A stretch of 64,000 bases of DNA, taken from Rubritalea marina DSM 17716. GTDB lineage: Bacteria; Verrucomicrobiota; Verrucomicrobiia; Verrucomicrobiales; Akkermansiaceae. The notes below the pieces were generated by a model that was not told the origin of the DNA, ran no database searches, and worked only from the letters and a program-made list of their open reading frames with translations. Position numbers and translations under genes: made by a program. Of the stretch, positions 1-8,292 are shown one piece after another; position 1 is the first letter of the stretch; each line of letters begins with the position of its first letter. The stretch covers positions 1 to 64,000 of the forward strand of contig NZ_KB899247.1 in NCBI RefSeq assembly GCF_000378105.1, in the 5' to 3' direction.

Positions 1-130
1 TCGAAAACTTACTTAAACCAAAGCGAAAGCTAAGGCCAATAGAGACCGCTTTTTGAGCCATCAAAAAGTGATGTGACTAAGAACTTCACACTTCTTACTT
101 CACACTGATCACTCCGCACGAAGTGCGGTC
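1..130 (+). other. 23S-5S spacer, possibly with the last bases of 23S rRNA
   Basis: This stretch lies directly upstream of the 5S gene and holds no open frame. Its first ~19 bases (ending acttaaacc) resemble the usual 3' end of bacterial 23S rRNA, so the window may open on the last bases of that gene; this is a weak resemblance. The rest is short, AT-rich spacer with a small hairpin (ccgcacgaagtgcgg) just before the 5S gene. Confidence 0.35.
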
Positions 131-246
131 TCTGGTGACCATAGCAAAGTGGAACCACCCGGTCCCGTTCCGAACCCGGAAGTGAAACACTTTAGCGCCG
201 ATGGTAGTTGGGCGATAGGCCCTGTGAGAGTAGGTCGTCGCCAGGT
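131..246 (+). rRNA. rrf: 5S ribosomal RNA
   Basis: A ~115 nt 5S rRNA gene. Visible signs are the conserved core cccgttccgaaccc in loop B/helix III, the gatggtag segment, the gagagtaggtcg segment of helix V/loop D, and terminal helix I formed by ctggtgac at the 5' end and gtcgccag at the 3' end (one G-U pair). It is followed after a few bases by a factor-independent terminator, so it is the last gene of an rRNA operon whose 16S and 23S genes lie left of the window. Exact ends are approximate to a few bases. Confidence 0.95.
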
Positions 247-251
247 TATAT

Positions 252-287
252 GCCCGGTCTTAGCTAACGCTGAGATCGGGCTTTTTT
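252..287 (+). terminator. Terminator of the rRNA operon
   Basis: A 9-bp stem (gcccggtct pairing with agatcgggc, one G-U) is followed by six T on the plus strand. It overlaps the stop end of the convergent glycosyltransferase gene, so the rRNA transcript ends inside the neighbouring gene's last codons. Confidence 0.9.
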
Positions 288-1267
288 GTGCCTAGCAACT
301 TGATTGCTGGGATTGGTGCTGTGTTGATTGAGTATTCCTCTTCAGCTAAGTGCATAAAATACTGCATCACACGATCTGCTGATAGCAAGGAACGACGGTG
401 GTAGCGAGCCTTGCCAAGACTTAATCTAGAAGCCGGAGCGGCTATGACGTTCTTAGCGAATCCAGGTCGCCATTGGTAGTTACTGCGTTTTCTTGGGAAA
501 ATCGTCAGAGTGGGAACCCCTAGCATAGAAGCGAGATGGCCGGGGCCTGAGTCGGAACCAATGAAGTAGCCTGACTCATAGAGAAATTTAGCGAGCTCAG
601 GGATGCTCAGGTCTGGCGTGGGAAATCGACAATCACAGACCTCTTTCCAAAACTTTTGTTCGGTGGGTGAGAGTACAAAGTGGGGTTGCATTCCGATGTG
701 TTCTAGCTTCTCGGCCAATTGTAGGTACTTGTGCGGTGACCAATTTTTAGCAATGTCTGAGCTGGTGGGATGGATTGCCACACGCATGCTGCTTTTCCTG
801 TATTCAAAATCTAAATCGACTAAGCCGTGACTTTTCTCAGTAGTTTTCAGTTTCAGGGTATGTTTGAGACTTGCGAAGATGTTTTCAGCCATGCTCTGAT
901 TTGGGGAGTGATGGGGAAGGGCATAGCATATGCTGGTTGCTGATTGCCGAGCGATGGCAATGTGACGAAGGAAGCTGGGAATCTCAGCGCCATGGCAGAG
1001 CTCTAAATGAAGGTGTTGCTTGCTGGCTGAGACGTGGATGACTGAATCATAGGCGTCATATTGATGGGGCTCTAGAGGAGGGAGCGCAGTTGATGACGCA
1101 AAGTATCTGTCGAGTGTCGAGGTTAGTTGGTGGTGTGTGTGTACTTGATACCCATTCAAGCTCAGATTGTGCGCTAATACTTGAACAACAATGGCATCTC
1201 CCAAGCCAGGGTGAGGAATCAGTGCAATCTTTGTCATGTTCTTATCTGCTTCAGGTTCCTGTTTCAT
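260..1267 (-). CDS. Glycosyltransferase family 9 (heptosyltransferase-like)
   Basis: 335-residue GT9 protein, the family that adds ADP-heptose to the LPS inner core; acceptor and donor here are unknown. Visible marks are the N-terminal beta strand and glycine turn IALIPHPGLGDA (residues ~14-25), the middle motif AIHPTSS followed by KNWSP (~164-177), and the C-terminal nucleotide-sugar motif GSDSGPGHLASMLGVPT (~237-253), as in GT9 enzymes. There is no signal peptide, so it should act on the cytoplasmic face of the membrane. Start: the ATG at 1267 has an AGGA just upstream; an ATG at 1237, right before the conserved core, is possible. It stands alone, convergent with the 5S gene. Confidence 0.85.
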   Translation of the reverse strand: MKQEPEADKNMTKIALIPHPGLGDAIVVQVLAHNLSLNGYQVHTHHQLTSTLDRYFASSTALPPLEPHQYDAYDSVIHVSASKQHLHLELCHGAEIPSFLRHIAIARQSATSICYALPHHSPNQSMAENIFASLKHTLKLKTTEKSHGLVDLDFEYRKSSMRVAIHPTSSDIAKNWSPHKYLQLAEKLEHIGMQPHFVLSPTEQKFWKEVCDCRFPTPDLSIPELAKFLYESGYFIGSDSGPGHLASMLGVPTLTIFPRKRSNYQWRPGFAKNVIAAPASRLSLGKARYHRRSLLSADRVMQYFMHLAEEEYSINTAPIPAIKLLGTKKPDLSVS

Positions 1268-1568
1268 TATTCCTGCCGATAGTGAGCGGTCACAATTACG
1301 AGGTTATTGACAATAAACTCTATCAAGGCAAATCACTCTCAAATATTCAGCCATGATGGCACAGCCAAGAAGGGTGAAGAAGTTGTCATTATCAGGAAGG
1401 TGAAGAAGTTTTGATACGGTGTGTCGAAGTTCCTTCTCGATGTGAGACTGGAGCGTACTAAGAGATTGGTCTTTGTGGTTCTGTTAGACTTTGTGAGTGA
1501 GTACTCGACATTTATGGACAAGTAGTATATTGCTAGTCTTTGTTAGTTAACCTACATTAATTATTCCT
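1268..1568. other. Intergenic region between divergent genes
   Basis: About 300 bases upstream of both the GT9 gene (minus) and the PAP2-barrel gene (plus), so it should carry both promoters. A 60-codon minus-strand frame here (1339-1521) has no recognisable content. One weak promoter-like pair faces right (see 1530-1558). I see no RNA or repeat. Confidence 0.5.
1530..1558 (+). promoter_or_regulatory. Possible sigma70-type promoter
   Basis: ttgcta and tacatt with a 17-base spacer, ending 10 bases before the ATG of the PAP2-barrel gene. It would give a very short leader. Only a pattern match. Confidence 0.25.
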
Positions 1569-3014
1569 ATGTCATCCCTATATAAACTGCGAAAGGTGAG
1601 TCAGAAGAGTGCGGGCGTTTTTGGCGCAGCACTAGTTCTTGGCTCAAGTGCTCAGGCCGTGAAAGCCGAATCCGAAGATACGCTCCGAGATATCGGTGAC
1701 GTTCTTCAATTTGCGCTCCCAGGTGCAGGTGGTATTGCCACGTTGTTTGAGCGTGACAGTGATTGGGAGGGGTCTAAGCAGTGGTTGAAAACAATGGGAA
1801 CTAGTTTAGGTACGCAGGTTGCAATTAAGTTTGTGGTAGACAAAACACGCCCTTCTAACGGTACGCAATCGTTTCCTTCTGGGCACACAGCAGGGGCTTT
1901 TTCTGGTGCAGCGTTTATTGAGCGTCGCTATGGTTGGGGGTGGGGTATTCCGGCCTATGGTCTTGCTGGCCTTACAGCATACAGTCGTGTGAATGCCGAC
2001 GTACACGATACATGGGACGTCATTGGTGGTGCTGCTATTGGTACCTTGTCCGCATACATCCATACGACTCCGTACCGTATTGGTAATAAAGATTTGAAGG
2101 TCAAGCCGGACCTCAAGGATGGTTACTATGGCTTTAAGTTTTCTCTCTCTGATCATGATCCCGACGCGTATGCAGACAATCGCGGAGCCAAAGCTTCTCT
2201 GAGTGATACTTTTGGTAATTGGTTCACTGGTCCACTCGGGCAGGGACGGTCAAACCAAGTTTGGACAGGCTCAGACCCTACAAGGATTCAGAGTTTTGCT
2301 GAGTTTCGCTTTGATATGATTGATCAAAGTCAGAACTTGAACAGGAATAGCACGAATTTCACTGGTTACGCACCTCGCCTCAGGGGCAATTGGGCATTCC
2401 GTGAGGATATGATGATTGGGGCTGAAATTGGCTACACATGGAACAAATTAGACGACCTTGATACCAGTGGCTTTGGCGATACGCAGATTGATTACCTCTG
2501 GAGGTTTTACGATAAAGAGCCTCAGAATAATTGGAGTGTGCGTGCTGCATCACTTGGCTTGGATCAGTTGATCCCAACCGGAGATGCCGAGAAGAACCTC
2601 GGGGGTGATTCCTGGATTGTGCGTCCTAAACTTACCGGTGCATGGAGCCCGTGGACGAATTTGAATCTCTACACCACAGCTTCATGGTATGAGTCTCTGC
2701 ATGATGGCGACAACTCTTTCTTGAAGACTTCAGCTGGTTCACTGGAATTCCAAATAGAGTACAAGTTCGAGAATGGTGTCTACGCATTCTGGAGACCTGA
2801 ATTCCTCTACCTCAATGAAAAGTTCGATTTTGAAGATGAATTTGTGGCCAACCACCTCTTCGAGCTGGGCTTCCCAGTCTTTGATAAGGGTGTGCTATAC
2901 TACCGCTACAACCTCCTCGCTAATCCATTGAGCAATGTCGCTCCAGTGGGGGCTTATAACCGCCCTCGTTTCTACGATGACATCGTGAGCTTAGGATACA
3001 GACACAAGTTCTAA
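1569..3014 (+). CDS. PAP2-family phosphatase fused to an outer-membrane-barrel-like domain
   Basis: 481 residues. An N-terminal signal peptide (residues ~1-33, ending AQAVKAE) is followed by a PAP2/acid phosphatase domain with all three phosphatase signatures: KFVVDKTRP (~86-94), PSGH (~103-106) and SRVNADVHDTWD (~138-149). The remaining ~300 residues have alternating polar/aromatic strands, many Tyr/Trp, and end in a terminal Phe (SLGYRHKF), as outer-membrane beta-barrels do. Known PAP2 enzymes dephosphorylate lipids or small phosphates; here the catalytic domain would sit in the periplasm, tethered to a barrel. The substrate (lipid A, undecaprenyl-PP or other) cannot be told. Followed by a clear terminator, so probably monocistronic. 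Confidence 0.8.
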   Translation: MSSLYKLRKVSQKSAGVFGAALVLGSSAQAVKAESEDTLRDIGDVLQFALPGAGGIATLFERDSDWEGSKQWLKTMGTSLGTQVAIKFVVDKTRPSNGTQSFPSGHTAGAFSGAAFIERRYGWGWGIPAYGLAGLTAYSRVNADVHDTWDVIGGAAIGTLSAYIHTTPYRIGNKDLKVKPDLKDGYYGFKFSLSDHDPDAYADNRGAKASLSDTFGNWFTGPLGQGRSNQVWTGSDPTRIQSFAEFRFDMIDQSQNLNRNSTNFTGYAPRLRGNWAFREDMMIGAEIGYTWNKLDDLDTSGFGDTQIDYLWRFYDKEPQNNWSVRAASLGLDQLIPTGDAEKNLGGDSWIVRPKLTGAWSPWTNLNLYTTASWYESLHDGDNSFLKTSAGSLEFQIEYKFENGVYAFWRPEFLYLNEKFDFEDEFVANHLFELGFPVFDKGVLYYRYNLLANPLSNVAPVGAYNRPRFYDDIVSLGYRHKF

Positions 3015-3045
3015 AACATGCATTAATCCGCATGAACATTCTAAA

Positions 3046-3077
3046 AACCTCAGGTTGGATTCAGCCTGAGGTTTTTT
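3046..3077 (+). terminator. Rho-independent terminator after the PAP2-barrel gene
   Basis: 9-bp stem (aacctcagg / cctgaggtt) followed by a run of six T on the plus strand, 32 bases after the stop codon. Confidence 0.9.
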
Positions 3078-3298
3078 CGTGTCGCATCAAATTATAAAAG
3101 GAAGGAGTTGCTACGGAGCAATGAGTAGGCGACCTAACAATCGAGGGTTAAGAGGTGGTGACTCATACATGACTCTCCTGAGAATGCATGATCCAATGCG
3201 ATTTGCCATTCATGTAGAAGAGGTCAAGCGAAGGCAATTATACGGCTATCTATCATTTTGTTGGTTTGTTGTTAGAATGTGGGTAGTTGTAGGTAAGC

Positions 3299-5158
3299 AT
3301 GAGAGTGAAAGTGCAAAAGGAACCAAGTTCGAATAAGGTAGCTGTCCCAAGTCGGGGAGTGTCGTTACCTGTCGAAGACCGGCGCTCCTCATCAAGTGGA
3401 TATGGTGGGATGGTACGAGAGAATGCTCGCAGCCATCAAACTAGTGGTTTTGGAGAGCAACTGTCAAATAGCCCACGTTCGGTAGCTCAACGTGTTCAGA
3501 TTCAGCAATCAGCTGAATCTATTGTTCCGCGTCATGGGGATTCCGATGTGAGGGGGCGCACTGAGCTTCGATGTGATGATCCTTCGCCTATTCAAGCTAA
3601 GGGGGGGGCAAAGGAGAAGGGTAAAACGAATCAAGGATCTGGTTCTGAACAAAGTGACAATAGGACTCCTTTATTGGATGGGGAAAGGAGAGAGGAGATA
3701 GCACCTTCCACAGAATCGGAGACTTATATTCCGACGGAAAGTGATAAAAAAGATGCGTGGACAATTGCTCAGCATCAAACCAATTTACCGTTTGATTCTG
3801 GAGCCTTTGTAGGTGGCATAGTTAGGAACAGCTATTTGAAGCGTTATAAGGACGCAGCCAAGCATGTGACGATGGAGAGGCTCTCAGCGGAGAAGGCTGC
3901 TATCATTAAGCAAAATATGTATGGCTCCGATGGGCTTGGTCAGGTGATGCAGAAAATTGACACGGCTTCACGCATCATGCACTTGATTGGCTCGGTTAGC
4001 GGTATCATCGCTTTGGTGCTTAATCTCATTGGCTTTGGGGTGCCAGCCTGCCTGCCAATTGGCGCTATTGCAGGAATGGTGTCACTTGCTGCTCATACTG
4101 TGATGACCGTATTACAGGGGATTTTGATACGGCACAATGTGAAGCGAATGCGCGCACTTCCAGATGAAGACAAAGCAAGGATTCGGCCGACTCTTTACCG
4201 AGATTGTGCCAAATTGGGGTATGGGTTGTTGGGTGTGATCACCGGAGGAATTAGTACTGGGCTCACAGCAGCAAGTGGTGGAGGTGTACTTGCTAGCCAA
4301 GCGCTAAGTGGAGCCGACAAGGGTAGACACATTGGGGCTGTAGTGAGTGACACTATCGGGGAGTTTGGCGGAACGGGGGCAATGGTCTCCACGATTGCTC
4401 ATCAAAATTCAAAGGAAGCACAGCTAGGCTATGCCAATAACCTTGGTTCAACACTTCAGTTTTTTAATGATGGAGAGCTAGGGGATCATATGATGGTAGA
4501 GATACAGCGATCAGAATCATTTAATTCCTCTATTGAGAGAGGCGCTGATGAAGCTTCGCATGCGATCAGTTCGATGGAAGCTGGGGGGAAAGACTTAAGA
4601 GCATTGAGTGGTCATCGTGGTCAATTAGAAGCTGGGGTTCAGACCTTGGATCGCTCGGAGTCACTCGACTCCCAACTTGAAGCTAGTCAAAGTGCATTGG
4701 ATAAAGAGGAAGCTGAAGTTGCCAAGGCTGAAACTGCCTTAAACATACCTTCCTCTGGTGGATCTGAGCTTGCTCCTGAGGCTGGGAGATCAATGACTCA
4801 GGATCCAGTTCAGGAAATGTCCATGTATAAAGGTCAAGGCTCCTCAACACAAAGCACCACCGCACAACGTGCTGAAAACAATAAGCCTGGGCTCTTTGAC
4901 CGAGCAAAGGGGTGGCTTGCTCGTAAATTCTTGAATGTTAAGAAACGCACGCAGCGAGTGATTCAGGGAGTAAAGGCAAAACTGAACACAGTGATTTTAC
5001 ACTTAGCGGGCATCAAAGATTTGCCACGTGAGATGCATGAGGTTGTGGGTGAAACCCGAAGTAGTGCTAAACACATTGAGGGGGCTAGCAAAGTTGGTCG
5101 AACTGAATTGGAGAAATGGCGCAGTGCTGTTGATCAAATGAAAAAGTTGAAGAAATGA
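3299..5158 (+). CDS. Putative eCIS-type effector / polymorphic-toxin-like protein
   Basis: 619 residues without a classical signal peptide. The N-terminus (residues ~24-101) is low-complexity and carries PVEDRR, then NSPRSVAQRVQIQQSAES, then SPIQAKGG. This layout (DNRP-like, then SPxxxxQRxxxxxxA, then PIQ) is what I know from the leaders of proteins linked to extracellular contractile injection systems (eCIS), often ahead of DUF4157; no DUF4157 HExxH is present here. Residues ~228-275 and ~306-335 are hydrophobic and Gly/Ala-rich, able to form membrane hairpins. Residues ~450-480 look coiled-coil, and the C-terminus is strongly basic (KKRTQR, QMKKLKK). Its stop overlaps the start of the next gene (ATGA), so the two are coupled. 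No eCIS genes lie in the window. Effector role is inference; a membrane-damaging toxin is one reading. Confidence 0.5.
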   Translation: MRVKVQKEPSSNKVAVPSRGVSLPVEDRRSSSSGYGGMVRENARSHQTSGFGEQLSNSPRSVAQRVQIQQSAESIVPRHGDSDVRGRTELRCDDPSPIQAKGGAKEKGKTNQGSGSEQSDNRTPLLDGERREEIAPSTESETYIPTESDKKDAWTIAQHQTNLPFDSGAFVGGIVRNSYLKRYKDAAKHVTMERLSAEKAAIIKQNMYGSDGLGQVMQKIDTASRIMHLIGSVSGIIALVLNLIGFGVPACLPIGAIAGMVSLAAHTVMTVLQGILIRHNVKRMRALPDEDKARIRPTLYRDCAKLGYGLLGVITGGISTGLTAASGGGVLASQALSGADKGRHIGAVVSDTIGEFGGTGAMVSTIAHQNSKEAQLGYANNLGSTLQFFNDGELGDHMMVEIQRSESFNSSIERGADEASHAISSMEAGGKDLRALSGHRGQLEAGVQTLDRSESLDSQLEASQSALDKEEAEVAKAETALNIPSSGGSELAPEAGRSMTQDPVQEMSMYKGQGSSTQSTTAQRAENNKPGLFDRAKGWLARKFLNVKKRTQRVIQGVKAKLNTVILHLAGIKDLPREMHEVVGETRSSAKHIEGASKVGRTELEKWRSAVDQMKKLKK

Positions 5159-5655
5159 ATCGCTTAGAAATCAGTACTGGGATCAAAAAAGACATTGTAG
5201 TTCTGGTGCAGCTGGGAGCTGTTACTGGCTCTTTGGCTGGATTTATGGGGCTACTCGCATCAAATGGGGATGCGGAGCATGCTGGAGCTATAGCTGCTAG
5301 TTGGACTTGGGCTCTTGCGATCACACTTCCTCTCGGTCAAGTTTTGATCTGCCTTTTTAAGCATGTTAGGTCGAGCAAATGTCCGAATGTGTATGGTGCA
5401 GAAGGGGGGCTGGCTGTGTTTCGACTGCTGTGTGTTATAGGAGTGTTAGGAAGCATTTTAGGGATGATCACAGCGGTGCTTGCAGCTAGTTCGATCCCAA
5501 GTCTATTTAGCTTTGGACAATTGGATGTGGTTGAGGTGCGAAGCGGACTGGTCGAGCACTGGCAATGGGCGATTGGGTATACTACGTTGAGTTCAATGAT
5601 TACCGTATCATTGATCTTATCGATCGCTGTGAAGCGTATCAAGCGTGTGTTATAA
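5155..5655 (+). CDS. Four-helix membrane protein, candidate partner or immunity protein
   Basis: 166 residues with four predicted membrane spans at about 14-38, 44-69, 85-113 and 137-160, short loops and a basic tail (KRIKRVL). It resembles no family I can name. It overlaps the upstream effector-like gene by four bases (ATGA), so it is translated with it. A small multi-span membrane protein placed directly after a protein with hydrophobic hairpins is the usual layout of a membrane-toxin immunity protein, but a secretion or anchoring role is equally open. Its 3' end overlaps the convergent cstA gene by six bases. Confidence 0.55.
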   Translation: MNRLEISTGIKKDIVVLVQLGAVTGSLAGFMGLLASNGDAEHAGAIAASWTWALAITLPLGQVLICLFKHVRSSKCPNVYGAEGGLAVFRLLCVIGVLGSILGMITAVLAASSIPSLFSFGQLDVVEVRSGLVEHWQWAIGYTTLSSMITVSLILSIAVKRIKRVL

Positions 5656-7497
5656 CGCTCGAGGCGGTGCCTTTTTTTGGATCGCCTTTAGTCGCGTCAT
5701 TGCTTCGAAGATCATCCAAGCTTCTAGGATGAGTGTGAGACCTCCTATGCCGACTAACAGCCAGCGTTCTTGCTCGATCCATGAAAGCTCGGAACCGATG
5801 GCCGCTACGAAAATCTGATAGAGCATCGCCCAAGCGGGAAGGATGAGCATGAAGATCGTCGGTAGGACGAGGAACCAAGTAGGCATCTCTTGTTTACGCA
5901 TCCAGAAGTAGATCACGAGGAAAGCTAGCCCACCGAGTAGTTGGTTGGTGGCTCCGAATAGTGGCCATAGAATGACTCCTCCAGACCCAGCCTGACCGAA
6001 TAAGCCTGAGGCGCCTGGACTTGCTGGGAGGGAGGCCATCCACCAGGCGATCACACAGGCGAAGATGGTGCAGGTGTGTTTATTAGTTAGAAACTCTTTA
6101 AGTTGTTTTTTGGGCGCTTCTGAGGGAGTTTTGTGGATGATTGAGCCCATCAGTTCTTGAATCACGTAACGTTGGAGCCTGCAAGCTGAGTCGAGCGTGG
6201 TTGCGGCGAATGAGGCGACGAAGACGCCCATGAGGGCTTTTGCAAAGTCAGCTGAAATTCCGATTGCTTGAAGAAAGTTGGAGGAACCAGTGACAAAGGC
6301 GCTAATTTTGGGGCCGAGTCCTTTAGAGCTTGCCCAGTCTGGGTACTGCGCATTCCAAGCTGCAGCACCAGTGAGTAATTGATCTCCTTTATGGAGGCCC
6401 AGTCCTAGACCTGCGACGCATGCTAGGATAACCAGTACAGCGAGGAATCCCTCAGTAAGCATAGAGCCGTAACCGACAAAGCGAGCCTCAGTCTCGCATT
6501 CGAGCTGCTTCGATGAAGTGCCGGATGAAACGAGGCAGTGGAAGCCTGAGACCGCGCCACAAGCGATGGTGACAAAAAGGAAAGGGAAGATGAGTGGTAA
6601 TTGCTTGGCTGAAATATCTGGCTCCACACTTGGCGCGACGATCTCTAAAGCTGGGCGGACACCTTCAATGGGAGCTCCACCTACGAATCCTGCAACGACG
6701 AGTCCTAGCACTACGAGTGCAATGGTAGAGATGAGCTGCAGTGAGTTGATGTAGTCACGAGGTTGTAATAAGACCCATACTGGGAGCACGGAGGCTACGT
6801 AGGAATATGCGAGCAGTGTGGTGACCCAGGTCATGATAGGCCAAGCTGCTAGAGTGCTATTCCAAGATTCCAGAAAGCCTACATTGCCGAAGGCTACTGA
6901 GAGATACATGATAGCCAGAGAAGCAATGGAAGGTATCAAGATGTTGAGTCCACGTCGGTGCACAAAAAAGCCAATGGCAATAGCGAGAGGGATCTGGATC
7001 AAACAGGGGGTGATTGACTGAGGGAAGCTGCGGAATACCACGGCAATGACTAAGCCGAAGATGGCAAGTACAATGGAAAGAGCGACAGCCAAAATGAGTA
7101 GGAAGAGGGTTCGTACTCGGGGCGTGATGACGTCGCCCGCAATATCGCCCACGGTTTTTCCTTGGTTACGCATCGACACCACCAGTGCTCCAAAATCGTG
7201 TACTGCACCAATGAAAATAGATCCGACAAGTACCCAGATTAATGCAGGTAGCCATCCCCACATGACAGCCAATGCGGGACCGACTATTGGGCCTGTTCCG
7301 GCGATTGAGGTGAAGTGGTGGCCGAATACGATGCCTTTTTTTGTAGGTACGTAGTCATTGCCGTCTTCGAGGGCAAGTGCTGGAGCGACGTTGTCTTTAC
7401 TTAGTTTGAAAATCTTCTGTCCGAGCCACCTGCCATAGGTGTTGTAGGCGATGAGGTAGAGGACAAGTGAGCCTATGGCTATTGCAAGAGTTTCCAT
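5650..7497 (-). CDS. cstA: Carbon starvation protein CstA family transporter
   Basis: 615-residue inner-membrane transporter of the CstA family (known members import peptides or pyruvate during carbon limitation). Typical features are the N-terminal span with YNTYGRWLG, the signature GHHFTSIAGTGPIVGPA (~59-75), GSIFIGAVHDFGALVVSMRNQGKT in two adjacent pieces (~92-115), and SGFHCLVSSGTSSKQ (~317-331), with many membrane spans throughout and late motifs GATNQLLGGLAFL. Length is a little below the ~700 residues of the E. coli protein. It follows the tyrosine phosphatase gene on the same strand, 48 bases downstream, so the two may be co-transcribed. No terminator was seen between it and the convergent membrane gene. 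Confidence 0.93.
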   Translation of the reverse strand: METLAIAIGSLVLYLIAYNTYGRWLGQKIFKLSKDNVAPALALEDGNDYVPTKKGIVFGHHFTSIAGTGPIVGPALAVMWGWLPALIWVLVGSIFIGAVHDFGALVVSMRNQGKTVGDIAGDVITPRVRTLFLLILAVALSIVLAIFGLVIAVVFRSFPQSITPCLIQIPLAIAIGFFVHRRGLNILIPSIASLAIMYLSVAFGNVGFLESWNSTLAAWPIMTWVTTLLAYSYVASVLPVWVLLQPRDYINSLQLISTIALVVLGLVVAGFVGGAPIEGVRPALEIVAPSVEPDISAKQLPLIFPFLFVTIACGAVSGFHCLVSSGTSSKQLECETEARFVGYGSMLTEGFLAVLVILACVAGLGLGLHKGDQLLTGAAAWNAQYPDWASSKGLGPKISAFVTGSSNFLQAIGISADFAKALMGVFVASFAATTLDSACRLQRYVIQELMGSIIHKTPSEAPKKQLKEFLTNKHTCTIFACVIAWWMASLPASPGASGLFGQAGSGGVILWPLFGATNQLLGGLAFLVIYFWMRKQEMPTWFLVLPTIFMLILPAWAMLYQIFVAAIGSELSWIEQERWLLVGIGGLTLILEAWMIFEAMTRLKAIQKKAPPRAL

Positions 7498-7545
7498 GTT
7501 TGTGTGGTGGCAAGCGTGCGCTTCTTTGAGGTCAGGATCCCGCGA

Positions 7546-8040
7546 TTAGGAATGGTATTTTTTGTAGAGGCGCTTAGCGCATTGTTCTTGGGCTCCAGTT
7601 TCAAGGCAGCAACGTCTCTTGCTTCGAATCCACTCTACTGGATTGAGGTTGTTTGGGATGAGCCCAGCTTTGGAGCACCATGCAACGATGAATTGGCCAG
7701 TTCTACCACATCCGGCGACACAGTGGATGACAACGGATTCGCCAGCGGCATGATGTTTGTCCATGATCTCGATGAAGCGATTTAGTTGATCATCGGTAGG
7801 CACTCCGTAGTCTGGGACGTGGATGTGATAGTAATCAAATTGCTTGGGAACGTCTTTGCGGTTGTCGAATTCGCAACAATTGACCACAGCCTTAACGTTT
7901 TCATCTTTATAAATATCAAAGACATAGGGATCTGGCCACCATGAGGCAGCGATCACATCTTGGATAATCCAGGTGAATGGCTCAGTGCGTTCTGGTTGGC
8001 CTTTGGCTGGCCAATACCATGGTCTAACTCGATTCGACAT
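7546..8040 (-). CDS. Dual-specificity / tyrosine protein phosphatase family protein
   Basis: 164 residues from the ATG at 8040 (a TTG 39 bases further up is less likely). The catalytic P-loop HCVAGCGRTG (Cys-x5-Arg) follows a beta strand ESVVIH, and an upstream loop with YGVPTDDQ supplies the likely general-acid Asp. This is the cysteine-phosphatase fold of DSP/PTP enzymes, cytoplasmic, acting on phospho-protein or another phosphate ester. The N-terminal SNRVRPWYWP is unusual, and the region VNCCEFDNRKD looks like the first domain strand. It sits just upstream of cstA on the same strand; whether it modulates the transporter is unknown. Confidence 0.8.
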   Translation of the reverse strand: MSNRVRPWYWPAKGQPERTEPFTWIIQDVIAASWWPDPYVFDIYKDENVKAVVNCCEFDNRKDVPKQFDYYHIHVPDYGVPTDDQLNRFIEIMDKHHAAGESVVIHCVAGCGRTGQFIVAWCSKAGLIPNNLNPVEWIRSKRRCCLETGAQEQCAKRLYKKYHS

Positions 8041-8220
8041 GCCGAAATTAACGACAGAATGATAGGCGATGGGAAGCAATAAATATCAATCGAGTTGCCA
8101 GTTCTATCACTGGTGGCATGGATTGATGATGATGCAACGAGTCAGAGCCTGTCTTCGTTATCGTAGTCTGATCTTTTGAGGCTCTTAGTCTGGAGGTTGA
8201 GGAGTGGAAAAGTATGCATT

Positions 8221-8251
8221 AAAAAGCCTAACTCTTGTGAGTTAGGCTTTT
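8221..8251 (-). terminator. Terminator of the sigma/FecR/cytochrome unit
   Basis: A 12-13-bp near-perfect stem around a ttgt loop (aaaagcctaactc / gagttaggctttt). Read on the minus strand it ends in a T run, 40 bases after the stop of the cytochrome/LRR/discoidin gene; it also works on the plus strand. Confidence 0.9.
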
Positions 8252-8292
8252 GTGTTTCGGGTGATGGTGTTGTTAAACTGGATTAGGATCGC

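Noticed and set aside
1339-1521. 60-codon minus-strand frame in the 1.3-1.5 kb gap
   Set aside because: No signal, no motif and no ribosome site; looks like random sequence.
3079-3336. 85-codon plus-strand frame before the effector-like gene
   Set aside because: It starts right at the terminator's T run, overlaps the next gene and has no family-like content.
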